Shown here in pieces: positions 38,180 to 51,959 of a stretch of DNA of 64,000 nucleotides. Source of the stretch: Fasciola hepatica (lineage: Eukaryota > Platyhelminthes > Trematoda > Plagiorchiida > Fasciolidae); the NCBI GenBank assembly GCA_948099385.1, contig CANUEZ040000191.1, forward strand, positions 4,774,001 to 4,838,000, read 5' to 3'. The notes under the pieces are model-generated. The model made no database searches. It had not been told where the DNA came from and saw only the letters and a program-made list of their open reading frames with translations. Position numbers and translations under genes: made by a program. Every line of letters starts with the position of its first letter. Position 1 is the first letter of the stretch.

Positions 38180-40340
38180 ACAACCAAATTCTCGCACACC
38201 GATCCAATCCTATGTTCCATCACTTCTCTATTTATGGGCCTAAGTAAAACCAATGCATTCCCTTATGAACAATCCACACAGATTGCTCATACAATGCAAT
38301 AGAGCAGTAGCAGAGTAGATTTGTATAATATGATTCTCCATGCAGTTTGAACACTGAACTGACCATTGAAAATGATGGAAGCACTGTACAGCTGTTTGAT
38401 CCGCTAAGGGAATCATGAGCATTGCACATGGACAGAGCCCACACGGGGACACGAACAAGGGTTGGGGAGAACGAATGTCAGTCGAACACCCAAACCACAA
38501 GGCTATCCGATATGGGTCTCAACGCTTTGTTCAACATATACACTACATGATATAGCACAATCCCCAAATTGGCTTCGGCTTTCGCTTTCGCTTTGAACGG
38601 TAACAACCAAATTCTCGCACACCGATCCAATCCTATGTTCCATCACTTCTCTATTTATGGGCCTAAGTAAAACCAAGGCATTCCCTTATGAACAATCCAC
38701 ACAGATTGCTCATACAATGCAATAGAGCAGTAGCAGAGTAGATTTGTATAATATGATTCTCCATGCAGCTTGAACACTGAACTGACCATTGAAAATGATG
38801 GAAGCACTGTACAGCTGTTTGATCCGCTAAGGGAATCATGAGCATTGCACATGGACAGAGCCCACACGGGGACACGAACAAGGGTTGGGGTGAACGAATG
38901 TCAGTCGAACACCCAAACCACAAGGCTATCCGATATGGGTCTCAACGCTTTGTTCAACATATACACTACATGATATAGCACAATCCCCAAATTGGCTTCG
39001 GCTTTCGCTTTCGCTTTGAACGGTAACAACCAAATTCTCGCACACCGATCCAATCCTATGTTCCATCACTTCTCTATTTATGGGCCTAAGTAAGACCAAG
39101 GCATTCCCTTATGAACAATCCACACAGATTGCTCATACAATGCAATAGAGCAGTAGCAGAGTAGATTTGTATAATATGATTCTCCATGCAGCTTGAACAC
39201 TGAACTGACCATTGAAAATGATGGAAGCACTGTACAGCTGTTTGATCCGCTAAGGGAATCATGAGCATTGCACATGGACAGAGCCCACACGGGGACACGA
39301 ACAAGGGTTGGGGTGAACGAATGTCAGTCGAACACCCAAACCACAAGGCTATCCGATATGGGTCTCAACGCTTTGTTCAACATATACACTACATGATATA
39401 GCACAATCCCCAAATTGGCTTCGGCTTTCGCTTTCGCTTTGAACGGTAACAACCAAATTCTCGCACACCGATCCAATCCTATGTTCCATCACTTCTCTAT
39501 TTATGGGCCTAAGTAAAACCAAGGCATTCCCTTATGAACAATCCACACAGATTGCTCATACAATGCAATAGAGCAGTAGCAGAGTAGATTTGTATAATAT
39601 GATTCTCCATGCAGTTTGAACACTGAACTGACCATTGAAAATGATGGAAGCACTGTACAGCTGTTTGATCCGCTAAGGGAATCATGAGCATTGCACATGG
39701 ACAGAGCCCACACGGGGACACGAACAAGGGTTGGGGTGAACGAATGTCAGTCGAACACCCAAACCACAAGGCTATCCGATATGGGTCTCAACGCTTTGTT
39801 CAACATATACACTACATGATATAGCACAATCCCCAAATTGGCTTCGGCTTTCGCTTTCGCTTTGAACGGTAACAACCAAATTCTCGCACACCGATCCAAT
39901 CCTATGTTCCATCACTTCTCTATTTATGGGCCTAAGTAAAACCAAGGCATTCCCTTATGAACAATCCACACAGATTGCTCATACAATGCAATAGAGCAGT
40001 AGCAGAGTAGATTTGTATAATATGATTCTCCATGCAGCTTGAACACTGAACTGACCATTGAAAATGATGGAAGCACTGTACAGCTGTTTGATCCGCTGAG
40101 GGAATCATGGGCATTGCAAATGGACAGAGCCCACACGGGGACACGAACTAGGGTGGAGGTGAACGAATGTCAGTCGAACACCCAAACCACAAGGCTATCG
40201 ATATGGGTCTCAACGCTTTGTTCAACATATACACTACATGATATAGCACAATCCCCAAATTGGCTTCGGCTTTCGCTTTCGCTTTGAACGGTAACAACCA
40301 AATTCTCGCACACCGATCCAATCCTATGTTCCATCACTTC

Positions 40341-41610
40341 TCTATTTATGGGCCTAAGTAAGACCAAGGCATTCCCTTATGAACAATCCACACAGATTGC
40401 TAATACAATGCAATAGAGCAGTAGCAGAGTAGATTTGTATAATATGATTCTCCATGCAGCTTGAACACTGAACTGACCATTGAAATTATGGAAGCACTGT
40501 ACAGCTGTTTGATCCGCTAAGGGAATCATGAGCATTGCACATGGACAGAGCCCACACGGGGACACGAACAAGGGTTGGGGTGAACGAATGTCAGTCGAAC
40601 ACCCAAACCACAAGGCTATCCGATATGGGTCTGAACGCTTTGTTCAACATATACACTACATGATATAGCACAATCCCCAAATTGGCTTCGGCTTTCGCTT
40701 TCGCTTTGAACGGTAACAACCAAATTCTCGCACACCGATCCAATCCTATGTTCCATCACTTCTCTATTTATGGGCCTAAGTAAGACCAAGGCATTCCCTT
40801 ATGAACAATCCACACAGATTGCTCATACAATGCAATAGAGCAGTAGCAGAGTAGATTTGTATAATATGATTCTCCATGCAGCTTGAACACTGAACTGACC
40901 ATTGAAATTATGGAAGCACTGTACAGCTGTTTGATCCGCTAAGGGAATCATGAGCATTGCACATGGACAGAGCCCACACGGGGACACGAACAAGGGTTGG
41001 GGTGAACGAATGTCAGTCGAACACCCAAACCACAAGGCTATCCGATATGGGTCTGAACGCTTTGTTCAACATATACACTACATGATATAGCACAATCCCC
41101 AAATTGGCTTCGGCTTTCGCTTTCGCTTTGAACGGTAACAACCAAATTCTCGCACACCGATCCAATCCTATGTTCCATCACTTCTCTATTTATGGGCCTA
41201 AGTAAGACCAAGGCATTCCCTTATGAACAATCCACACAGATTGCTCATACAATGCAATAGAGCAGTAGCAGAGTAGATTTGTATAATATGATTCTCCATG
41301 CAGCTTGAACACTGAACTGACCATTGAAAATGATGGAAGCACTGTACAGCTGTTTGATCCGCTGAGGGAATCATGGGCATTGCAAATGGACAGAGCCCAC
41401 ACGGGGACACGAACAGGGGTTGCGGTGAACGAATGTCAGTCGAACACCCAAACCACAAGGCTATCCGATATGGGTCTCAACGCTTTGTTCAACATATACA
41501 CTACATGATATAGCACAATCCCCAAATTGGCTTCGGCTTTCGCTTTCGCTTTGAACGGTAACAACCAAATTCTCGCACACCGATCGAATCCTATGTTCCA
41601 TCACTTCTCT
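40341..41610 (+). repeat. Adjacent single-monomer duplication with gaaattatgg marker
   Basis: Two successive monomers share a 1-bp deletion giving gaaattatgg (near 40,483 and 40,906) followed by gggtctgaacgc (near 40,626 and 41,049), 423 bp apart. The first has gctaatac where the second has gctcatac. The next monomer has gctgagggaatcatggg and gcaaatgg, like the one near 40,095. This indicates a recent duplication of one monomer. Confidence 0.75.
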
Positions 41611-44600
41611 ATTTATGGGCCTAAGTAAAACCAAGGCATTCCCTTATGAACAATCCACACAGATTGCTCATACAATGCAATAGAGCAGTAGCAGAGTAGA
41701 TTTGTATAATATGATTCTCCATGCAGTTTGAACACTGAACTGACCATTGAAAATGATGGAAGCACTGTACAGCTGTTTGATCTGCTAATGGAATCATGAG
41801 CATTGCACATGGACAGAGCCCACACGGGGACACGAACAAGGGTTGGGGTGAACGAATGTCAGTCGAACACCCAAACCACAAGGCTATCGATATGGGTCTC
41901 AACGCTTTGTTCAACATATACACTACATGATATAGCACAATCCCCAAATTGGCTTCTGCTTTCGCTTTCGCTTTGAACGGTAACAACCAAATTCTCGCAC
42001 ACCGATCCAATCCTATGTTCCATCACTTCTCTATTTATGGGCCCAAGTAAAACCAAGGCATTCCCTTATGAACAATCCACACAGATTGCTCATACAATGC
42101 AATAGAGCAGTAGCAGAGTAGATTTGTATAATATGATTCTCCATGCAGCTTGAACACTGAACTGACCATTGAAAATGATGGAAGCACTGTACAGCTGTTT
42201 GATGCGCTGAGGGAATCATGAGCATTGCAAATGGACAGAGCCCACACGGGGACACGAACAAGGGTTGCGGTGAACGAATGTCAGTCGAACACCCAAACCA
42301 CAAGGCTATCGATATGGGTCTCAACGCTTTGTTCAACATATACACTACATGATATAGCACAATCCCCAAATTGGCTTCGGCTTTCGCTTTCGCTTTGAAC
42401 GGTAACAACCAAATTCTCGCACACCGATCCAATCCTATGTTCCATCACTTCTCTATTTATGGGCCTAAGTAAGACCAAGGCATTCCCTTATGAACAATCC
42501 ACACAGATTGCTAATACAATGCAATAGAGCAGTAGCAGAGTAGATTTGTATAATATGATTCTCCATGCAGCTTGAACACTGAACTGACCATTGAAAATGA
42601 TGGAAGCACTGTACAGCTGTTTGATGCGCTGAGGGAATCATGAGCATTGCAAATGGACAGAGCCCACACGGGGACACGAACAAGGGTTGGGGTGAACGAA
42701 TGTCAGTCGAACACCCAAACCACAAGGCTATCGATATGGGTCTCAACGCTTTGTTCAACATATACACTACATGATATAGCACAATCCCCAAATTGGCTTC
42801 GGCTTTCGCTTTCGCTTTGAACGGTAACAACCAAATTCTCGCACACCGATCCAATCCTATGTTCCATCACTTCTCTATTTATGGGCCTAAGTAAGACCAA
42901 GGCATTCCCTTATGAACAATCCACACAGATTGCTCATACAATGCAATAGAGCAGTAGCAGAGTAGATTTGTATAATATGATTCTCCATGCAGTTTGAACA
43001 CTGAACTGACCATTGAAAATGATGGAAGCACTGTACAGCTGTTTGATCCGCTAAGGGAATCATGAGCATTGCACATGGACAGAGCCCACTCAGAGACACG
43101 AACAAGGGTTGGGGTGAACGAATGTCAGTCGAACACCCAAACCACAAGGCTATCCTATATGTGTCCGAACGATTTGTTCAACATATACACTACATGATAT
43201 AGCACAATCCCCAAATTGGCTTCTGCTTTCGCTTTCGCTTTGAACGGTAACAACCAAATTCTCGCACACCGATCCAATCCTATGTTCCATCACTTCTCTA
43301 TTTATGGGCCCAAGTAAAACCAAGGCATTCCCTTATGAACAATCCACACAGATTGCTCATACAATGCAATAGAGCAGTAGCAGAGTAGATTTGTATAATA
43401 TGATTCTCCATGCAGCTTGAACACTGAACTGACCATTGAAAATGATGGAAGCACTGTACAGCTGTTTGATCCGCTGAGGGAATCATGAGCATTGCAAATG
43501 GACAGAGCCCACACGGGGACACGAACAAGGGTTGCGGTGAACGAATGTCAGTCGAACACCCAAACCACAAGGCTATCCGATATGGGTATCAACGCTTTGT
43601 TCAACATATACACTACATGATATAGCACAATCCCCAAATTGGCTTCGGCTTTCCCTTTCGCTTTGAACGGTAACAACCAAATTCTCGCACACCGATCCAA
43701 TCCTATGTTCCATCACTTCTCTATTTATGGGCCTAAGTAAAACCAATGCATTCCCTTATGAACAATCCACACAGATTGCTCATACAATGCAATAGAGCAG
43801 TAGCAGAGTAGATTTGTATAATATGATTCTCCATGCAGCTTGAACACTGAACTGACCATTGAAAATGATGGAAGCACTGTACAGCTGTTTGATCCGCTAA
43901 GGGAATCATGAGCATTGCACATGGACAGAGCCCACACGGGGACACGAACAAGGGTTGGGGAGGACGAATGTCAGGCGAACACCCAAACCACAAGGCTATC
44001 CCATATGGGTCTCAACGCTTTGTTAAACATATACAACACATGATATAGCACAATCCCCAAATTGGCTTCGGCTTTCGCTTTCGCTTTGAACGGTAACAAC
44101 CAAATTCTCGCACACCGATCCAATCCTATGTTCCATCACTTCTCTATTTATGGGCCTAAGTAAGGCCAAGGCATTCCCTTTTGAACAATCCACACAGATT
44201 GCTCATACAATGCAATAGAGCAGTAGCAGAGTAGATTTGTATAATATGATTCTCCATGCAGTTTGAACACTGAACTGACCATTGAAAATGATGGAAGCAC
44301 TGTACAGCTGTTTGATCCGCTAAGGGAATCATGAGCATTGCACATGGACAGAGCCCACACGGGGACACGAACAAGGGTTGGGGTGAACGAATGTCAGTCG
44401 AACACCCAAACCACAAGGCTATCGATATGGGTCTCAACGCTTTGTTCAACATATACACTACATGATATAGCACAATCCCCAAATTGGCTTCTGCTTTCGC
44501 TTTCGCTTTGAACGGTAACAACCAAATTCTCGCACACCGATCCAATCCTATGTTCCATCACTTCTCTATTTATGGGCCCAAGTAAAACCAAGGCATTCCC

Positions 44601-47540
44601 TTATGAACAATCCCCACACAGATTGCTCATACAATGCAATAGAGCAGTAGCAGAGTAGATTTGTATAATATGATTCTCCATGCAGCTTGAACACTGAACT
44701 GACCATTGAAAATGATGGAAGCACTGTACAGCTGTTTGATGCGCTGAGGGAATCATGAGCATTGCAAATGGACAGAGCCCACACGGGGACACGAACAAGG
44801 GTTGCGGTGAACGAATGTCAGTCGAACACCCAAACCACAAGGCTATCCGATATGGGTCTGAACGCTTTGTTCAACATATACACTACATGATATAGCACAA
44901 TCCCCAAATTGGCTTCGGCTTTCCCTTTCGCTTTGAACGGTAACAACCAAATTCTCGCACACCGATCCAATCCTATGTTCCATCACTTCTCTATTTATGG
45001 GCCTAAGTAAAACCAAGGCATTCCCTTATGAACAATCCCCACACAGATTGCTCATACAATGCAATAGAGCAGTAGCAGAGTAGATTTGTATAATATGATT
45101 CTCCATGCAGCTTGAACACTGAACTGACCATTGAAAATGATGGAAGCACTGTACAGCTGTTTGATCCGCTAAGGGAATCATGAGCATTGCACATGGACAG
45201 AGCCCACACGGGGACACGAACAAGGGTTGGGGAGGACGAATGTCAGGCGAACACCCAAACCACAAGGCTATCCCATATGGGTCTCAACGCTTTGTTCAAC
45301 ATATACAATACATGATATAGCACAATCCCCAAATTGGCTTCGGCTTTCGCTTTCGCTTTGAACGGTAACAACCAAATTCTCGCACACCGATCCAATCCTA
45401 TGTTCCATCACTTCTCTATTTATGGGCCTAAGTAAGGCCAAGGCATTCCCTTTTGAACAATCCACACAGATTGCTCATACAATGCAATAGAGCAGTAGCA
45501 GAGTAGATTTGTATAATATGATTCTCCATGCAGCTTGAACACTGAACTGACCATTGACAATTATGGAAGCACTGTACAGCTGTTTGATCCGCTAAGGGAA
45601 TCATGAGCATTGCACATGGACAGAGCCCACACGGGGACACGAACAAGGGTTGGAGTGAACGAATGTCAGTCGAACACCCAAACCACAAGGCTATCCCATA
45701 TGGGTCTCAACGCTTTGTTCAACATATACACTACATGATATAGCACAATCCCCAAATTGGCTTCGGCTTTCGCTTTCGCTTTGAACGGTAACAACCAAAT
45801 TCTCGCACACCGATCTAATCCTATGTTCCATCACTTCTCCATTTATGGGCCTAAGTAAAACCAAGGCATTCCCTTATGAACAATCCACACAGATTGCTCA
45901 TACAATGCAATAGATCAGTAGCAGAGTAGATTTGTATAATATGATTCTCCATGCAGCTTGAACACTGAACTGACCATTGAAAATGATGGAAGCACTGTAC
46001 AGCTGTTTGATCCGCTAAGGGAATCATGAGCATTGCACATGGACAGAGCCCACACGGGGACACGAACAAGGGTTGGGGTGAACGAATGTCAGTCGAACAC
46101 CCAAACCACAAGGCTATCCGATATGGGTATCAACGCTTTGTTCAACATATACACTACATGATATAGCACAATCCCCAAATTGGCTTCGGCTTTCCCTTTC
46201 GCTTTGAACGGTAACAACCAAATTCTCGCACACCGATCCAATCCTATGTTCCATCACTTCTCTATTTATGGGCCTAAGTAAAACCAAGGCATTCCCTTAT
46301 GAACAATCCCCACACAGATTGCTCATACAATGCAATAGAGCAGTAGCAGAGTAGATTTGTATAATATGATTCTCCATGCAGCTTGAACACTGAACTGACC
46401 ATTGAAAATGATGGAAGCACTGTACAGCTGTTTGATCCGCTAAGGGAATCATGAGCATTGCACATGGACAGAGCCCACACGGGGACACGAACAAGGGTTG
46501 GGGAGGACGAATGTCAGGCGAACACCCAAACCACAAGGCTATCCGATATGGGTCTCAACGCTTTGTTCAACATATACACTACATGATATAGCACAATCCC
46601 CAAATTGGCTTCGGCTTTCGCTTTCGCTTTGAACGGTAACAACCTAATTCTCGCACACCGATCCAATCCTATGTTCCATCACTTCTCTATTTATGGGCCT
46701 AAGTAAGGCCAAGGCATTCCCTTTTGAACAATCCACACAGATTGCTCATACAATGCAATAGAGCAGTAGCAGAGTAGATTTGTATAATATGATTCTCCAT
46801 GCAGCTTGAACACTGAACTGACCATTGACAATTATGGAAGCACTGTACAGCTGTTTGATCCACTAAGGGAATCATGAGCATTGCACATGGACAGAGCCCA
46901 CACGGGGACACGAACAAGGGTTGGAGTGAACGAATGTCAGTCGAACACCCAAACCACAAGGCTATCCCATATGGGTCTCAACGCTTTGTTCAACATATAC
47001 ACTACATGATATAGCACAATCCCCAAATTGGCTTCGGCTTTCGCTTTCGCTTTGAACGGTAACAACCAAATTCTCGCACACCGATCTAATCCTATGTTCC
47101 ATCACTTCTCCATTTATGGGCCTAAGTAAAACCAAGGCATTCCCTTATGAACAATCCACACAGATTGCTCATACAATGCAATAGAGCAGTAGCAGAGTAG
47201 ATTTGTATAATATGATTCTCCATGCAGCTTGAACACTGAACTGACCATTGAAAATGATGGAAGCACTGTACAGCTGTTTGATCCGCTAAGGGAATCATGA
47301 GCATTGCACATGGACAGAGCCCACACGGGGACACGAACAAGGGTTGGGGTGAACGAATGTCAGTCGAACACCCAAACCACAAGGCTATCGATATGGGTCT
47401 CAACGCTTTGTTCAACATATACAACACATGATATAGCACAATTCCCAAATTGGCTTCGGCTTTCGCTTTCGCTTTGAACGGTAACAACCAAATTCTCGCA
47501 CACCGATCTAATCCTATGTTCCATCACTTCTCTATTTATG
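41611..47540 (+). repeat. Three-monomer higher-order repeat, domain B4 (period 1,266-1,272 bp)
   Basis: About four and a half trimers. ggcttctgc is at 41,951, 43,218 and 44,486. gcagtttgaac is near 41,725, 42,991 and 44,261. ggctttcccttt falls in the units at 43,641, 44,911 and 46,182. gaggacgaatgtcaggcg is near 43,961, 45,232 and 46,503. gatctaatcc with tctccattt is near 45,815 and 47,086. The small period changes come from the 2-bp aatccccacacag insertions (near 44,611, 45,037 and 46,307) and from 1-bp deletions at ctatcgatatggg. The marker set differs from those of domains B1 and B2. Confidence 0.85.
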
Positions 47541-50500
47541 GGCCTAAGTAAAACCAAGGCATTCCCTTATGAACAATCCACACAGATTGCTCATACAATG
47601 CAATAGAGCAGTAGCAGAGTAGATTTGTATAATATGATTCTCCATGCAGCTTGAACACTGAAGTGACCATTGACAATTATGGAAGCACTGTACAGCTGTT
47701 TGATCCGCTAAGGGAATCATGAGCATTGCACATGGACAGAGCCCACACGGGGACACGAACAAGGGTTGGGGTGAACGAATGTCAGTCGAACACCCAAACC
47801 ACAAGGCTATCGATATGGGTCTCAACGCTTTGTTCAACATATACAACACATGATATAGCACAATCTCCAAATTGGCTTCGGCTTTCGCTTTCGCTTTGAA
47901 CGGTAACAACCAAATTCTCGCACACCGATCCAATCCTATGTGCCATCACTTCTCTATTTATGGGCCTAAGTAAAACCAAGGCATTCCCTTATGAACAATC
48001 CACACAGATTGCTCATACAATGCAATAGTGCAGTAGCAGAGTAGATTTGTATAATATGATTCTCCATGCAGCTTGAACACTGAACTGACCATTGAAAATG
48101 ATGGAAGCACTGTACAGCTGTTTGATCCGCTAAGGGAATCATGAGCATTGCACATGGACAGAGCCCACTCAGAGACACGAACAAGGGTTGGGGTGAACGA
48201 ATGTCAGTCGAACACCCAAACCACAAGGCTATCCCATATGGGTCTCAACGCTTTGTTCAACATATACACTACATGATATAGCACAATCCCCAAATTGGCT
48301 TCGGCTTTCGCTTTCGCTTTGAACGGTAACAACCAAATTCTCGCACACCGATCCAATCCTATGTTCCATCACTTCTCTATTTATGGGCCTAAGTAAGACC
48401 AAGGCATTCCCTTATGAACAATCCACACAGATTGCTCATACAATGCAATAGAGCAGTAGCAGAGTAGATTTGTATAATATGATTCTCCATGCAGCTTGTA
48501 CACTGAACTGACCATTGAAAATGATGGAAGCACTGTACAGCTGTTTGATCCGATAAGGGAATCATGAGCATTGCACATGGACAGAGCCCACACGGGGACA
48601 CGAACAAGGGTTGGGTTGAACGAATGTCAGTCGAACACCCAAACCACAAGGCTATCGATATGGGTCTCAACGCTTTGGTCAACATATACACTACATGATA
48701 TAGCACAATCCCCAAATTGGCTTCGGCTTTCGCTTTCGCTTTGAACGGTAACAACCAAATTCTCGCACACCGATCCAATCCTATGTTCCATCACTTCTCT
48801 ATTTATGGGCCTAAGTAAAACCAAGGCATTCCCTTATGAACAATCCACACAGATTGCTCATACAATGCAATAGAGCAGTAGCAGAGTAGATTTGTATGAT
48901 ATGATTCTCCATGCAGCTTGAACACTGAACTGACCATTGAAAATTATGGAAGCACTGTACAGCTGTTTGATCCGCTAAGGGAATCATGAGCATTGCACAT
49001 GGACAGAGCCCACACGGGGACACGAACTAGGATGGAGGTGAACGATTGTCAGTCGAACACCCAAACCACAAGGCTATCACATATGGGTCTCAACGCTTTG
49101 TTCAACATATACACTACATGATATAGCACAATCCCCAAATTGGCTTCGGCTTTCGCTTTCGCTTTGAACGGTAACAACCAAATTCTCGCACACCGATCCA
49201 ATCCTATGTTCCATCACTTCTCTATTTATGGGCCTAAGTAAAACCAAGGCATTCCCTTATGAACAATCCACACAGATTGCTTATACAATACAATAGAGCA
49301 GTAGCAGAGTAGATTTGTATAATATGATTCTCCATGCAGCTTGAACACTGAACTGACCATTGAAAATGATGGAAGCACTGTACAGCTGTTTGATCCGCTA
49401 AGGGAATCATGAGCATTGCACATGGACAGAGCCCACACGGGGACACGAACAAGGGTTGGGGTGAACGATTGTCAGTCGAACACCCAAACCACAAGGATAT
49501 CACATATGGGTCTCAACGCTTTGTTCAACATATACACTACATGATATAGCACAATCTCCAAATTGGCTTCGGCTTTCGCTTTCGCTTTGAACGGTAACAA
49601 CCAAATTCTCGCACACCGATCCAATCCTATGTTCCATCACTTCTCTATTTATGGGCCTAAGTAAAACCAAGGCATTCCCTTATGAACAATCCACACAGAT
49701 TGCTTATACAATGCAATAGAGCAGTAGCAGAGTAGATTTGTATAATATGATTATCCATGCAGCTTGAACACTGAACTGACCATTGAAAATTATGGAAGCA
49801 CTGTACAGCTGTTTGATCCGCTAAGGGAATCATGAGCATTGCACATGGACAGAGCCCACACGGGGACACGAACTAGGATGGAGGTGAACGATTGTCAGTC
49901 GAACACCCAAACCACAAGGCTACCACATATGGGTCTCAACGCTTTGTTCAACATATACACTACATGATATAGCACAATCTCCAAATTGGCTTCGGCTTTC
50001 GCTTTCGCTTTGAACGGTAACAACCAAATTCTCGCACACCGATCCAATCCTATGTTCCATCACTTCTCTATTTATGGGCCTAAGTAAAACCAAGGCATTC
50101 CCTTATGAACAATCCACACAGATTGCTCATACAATGTAATAGAGCAGTAGCAGAGTAGATTTGTATAATATGATTCTCCATGCAGCTTGAACACTGAACT
50201 GACCATTGAAAATTATGGAAGCACTGTACAGCTGTTTGATCCGCTAAGGGAATCATGAGCATTGCACATGGACAGAGCCCACACGGGGACACGAACTAGG
50301 GTGGAGGTGAACGATTGTCAGTCGAACACCCAAACCACAAGGCTATCCGATATGGGTCTCAACGCTTTGTTCAACATATACACTACATGATATAGCACAA
50401 TCCCCAAATTGGCTTTGGCTTTGGCTTTCGCTTTGAACTGTAACAACCAAATTCTCGCACACCGATCCAATCCTATGTTCCATCACTTCTCTATTTATGG

Positions 50501-51959
50501 GCCTTAGTAAAACCAAGGCATTCCCTTATGAACAATCCACACACATTGCTCATACAATGCAATAGAGCATTAGCAGAGTAGATTTGTATAATATGATTCT
50601 CCATGCAGCATGACCACGGAAATGACCATTGAAAATGATGGAAGCACTGTACAGCTGTTTGATCCACTAAGGGAATCATGAGCATTGCACATGGACAGAG
50701 CCCACACGGGGACACGAACAAGGGTTGGGGAGGACGAATGTCAGTCGAACACCCAAACCACAAGGCTATCCCATATGGGTCTCAACGCTTTGTTCAACAT
50801 ATACACTACATGATATAGCACAATCCCCAAATTGGCTTCGGCTTTCGCTTTCGCTTTGAACGGTAAAAACCAAATTCTCGCACACCGATCCAATCCTATG
50901 TTCCATCACTTCTCTATTTATGGGCCTAAGTAAAACCAAGGCATTCCCTTAGGAACAATCCACACAGATTGCTTATACAATACAATAGAGCAGTAGCAGA
51001 GTAGATTTGTATAATATGATTATCCATGCAGCTTGAACACTGAACTGACCATTGAAAATTATGGAAGCACTGTACAGCTGTTTGATCCGCTAAGGGAATC
51101 ATGAGCATTGCACATGGACAGAGCCCACACGGGGACACGAACTAGGATGGAGGTGAACGATTGTCAGTCGAACACCCAAACCACAAGGCTATCCCATATG
51201 GGTCTCAACGCTTTGTTCAACATATACACTACATGATATAGCACAATCCCCGAATTGGCTTCGGCTTTCGCTTTCGCTTTGAACGGTAACAACCTAATTC
51301 TCGCACACCGATCCAATCCTATGTTCCATCACTTCTCTATTTATGGGCCTAAGTAAAACCAAGGCATTCCCTTATGAACAATCTACACAGATTGCTTATA
51401 CAATGCAATAGAGCAGTAGCAGAGTAGATTTGTATAATATGATACTCCATGCAGCTTGAACACTGAACTGACCATTGAAAATGATGGAAGCACTGTACAG
51501 CTGTTTGATCCGCTAAGGGAATCATGAGCATTGCACATGGACAGAGCCCACACGGGGACACGAACTAGGATGGAGGTGAACGATTGTCAGCCGAACACCC
51601 AAACCACAAGGCTATCACATATGGGTCTCAACGCTTTGTTCAACATATACACTACATGATATAGCACAATCTCCAAATTGGCTTCGGCTTTCGCTTTCGC
51701 TTTGAACGGTAACAACCAAATTCTCGCACACCGATCCAATCCTATGTTCCATCACTTCTCTATTTATGGGCCTAAGTAAAACCAAGGCATTCCCTTATGA
51801 ACAATCCACACAGATTGCTCATACAATGTAATAGAGCAGTAGCAGAGTAGATTTGTATAATATGATTCTCCATGCAGCTTGAACACTGAACTGACCATTG
51901 AAAATTATGGAAGCACTGTACAGCTGTTTGATCCGCTAAGGGAATCATGAGCATTGCAC
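47541..51959 (+). repeat. Irregular satellite monomers with aactagg marker family
   Basis: About ten units. Several share aactagg(a/g)tggaggtgaac and gattgtcag at 49,025, 49,871, 50,293, 51,140 and 51,563, and some share tgcttatac and acaatctcc. The unit from about 50,505 to 50,930 is among the most divergent in the window (gcagcatgaccacgg near 50,607, and gaggacgaatg). A unit near 50,411 carries the altered hexamer run. No gene or insertion is present. Confidence 0.85.
50411..50434 (+). repeat. Altered hexamer run (three ggcttt plus one cgcttt)
   Basis: The run reads ggcttt ggcttt ggcttt cgcttt instead of ggcttc ggcttt cgcttt cgcttt, and is followed by gaactg in place of gaacgg. The second hexamer appears to have been copied over its neighbours. 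The same combination occurs at 62,283. It also breaks the CENP-B-box-like motif. Confidence 0.85.

Larger units (their letters stand above)
37813..38235 (+). repeat. Typical complete satellite monomer (423 bp), used as reference
   Basis: Internal map of a representative unit. It starts with gggcctaagtaagacc. The cacaca length-variable site is near 37,851. An A/T-rich stretch, gatttgtataatatgatt, lies at 37,895-37,912. The palindrome ctgtacag (37,961-37,968) overlaps cagctg. The variable ctatccgatatggg site is at 38,080-38,093. The variable caatacatg site is near 38,118. Four hexamers ggcttc ggcttt cgcttt cgcttt lie at 38,148-38,171. The motif tttcgctttgaacggta is at 38,163-38,179. G+C is about 44%. 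I saw no clear internal sub-repeat beyond the hexamers and no RNA polymerase III boxes or tRNA fold. Confidence 0.93.
37813..40340 (+). repeat. Three-monomer higher-order repeat, domain B3 (period 1,269 bp)
   Basis: Roughly two trimers. The unit at 37,813 matches that at 39,082, and the next units share the rare gcagtttgaac variant (near 38,343 and 39,612), each 1,269 bp apart. The third unit of the second copy differs (gctgagggaatcatggg and gcaaatgg near 40,095-40,120), linking it to the next domain, where gcaaatgg is common. Confidence 0.8.
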
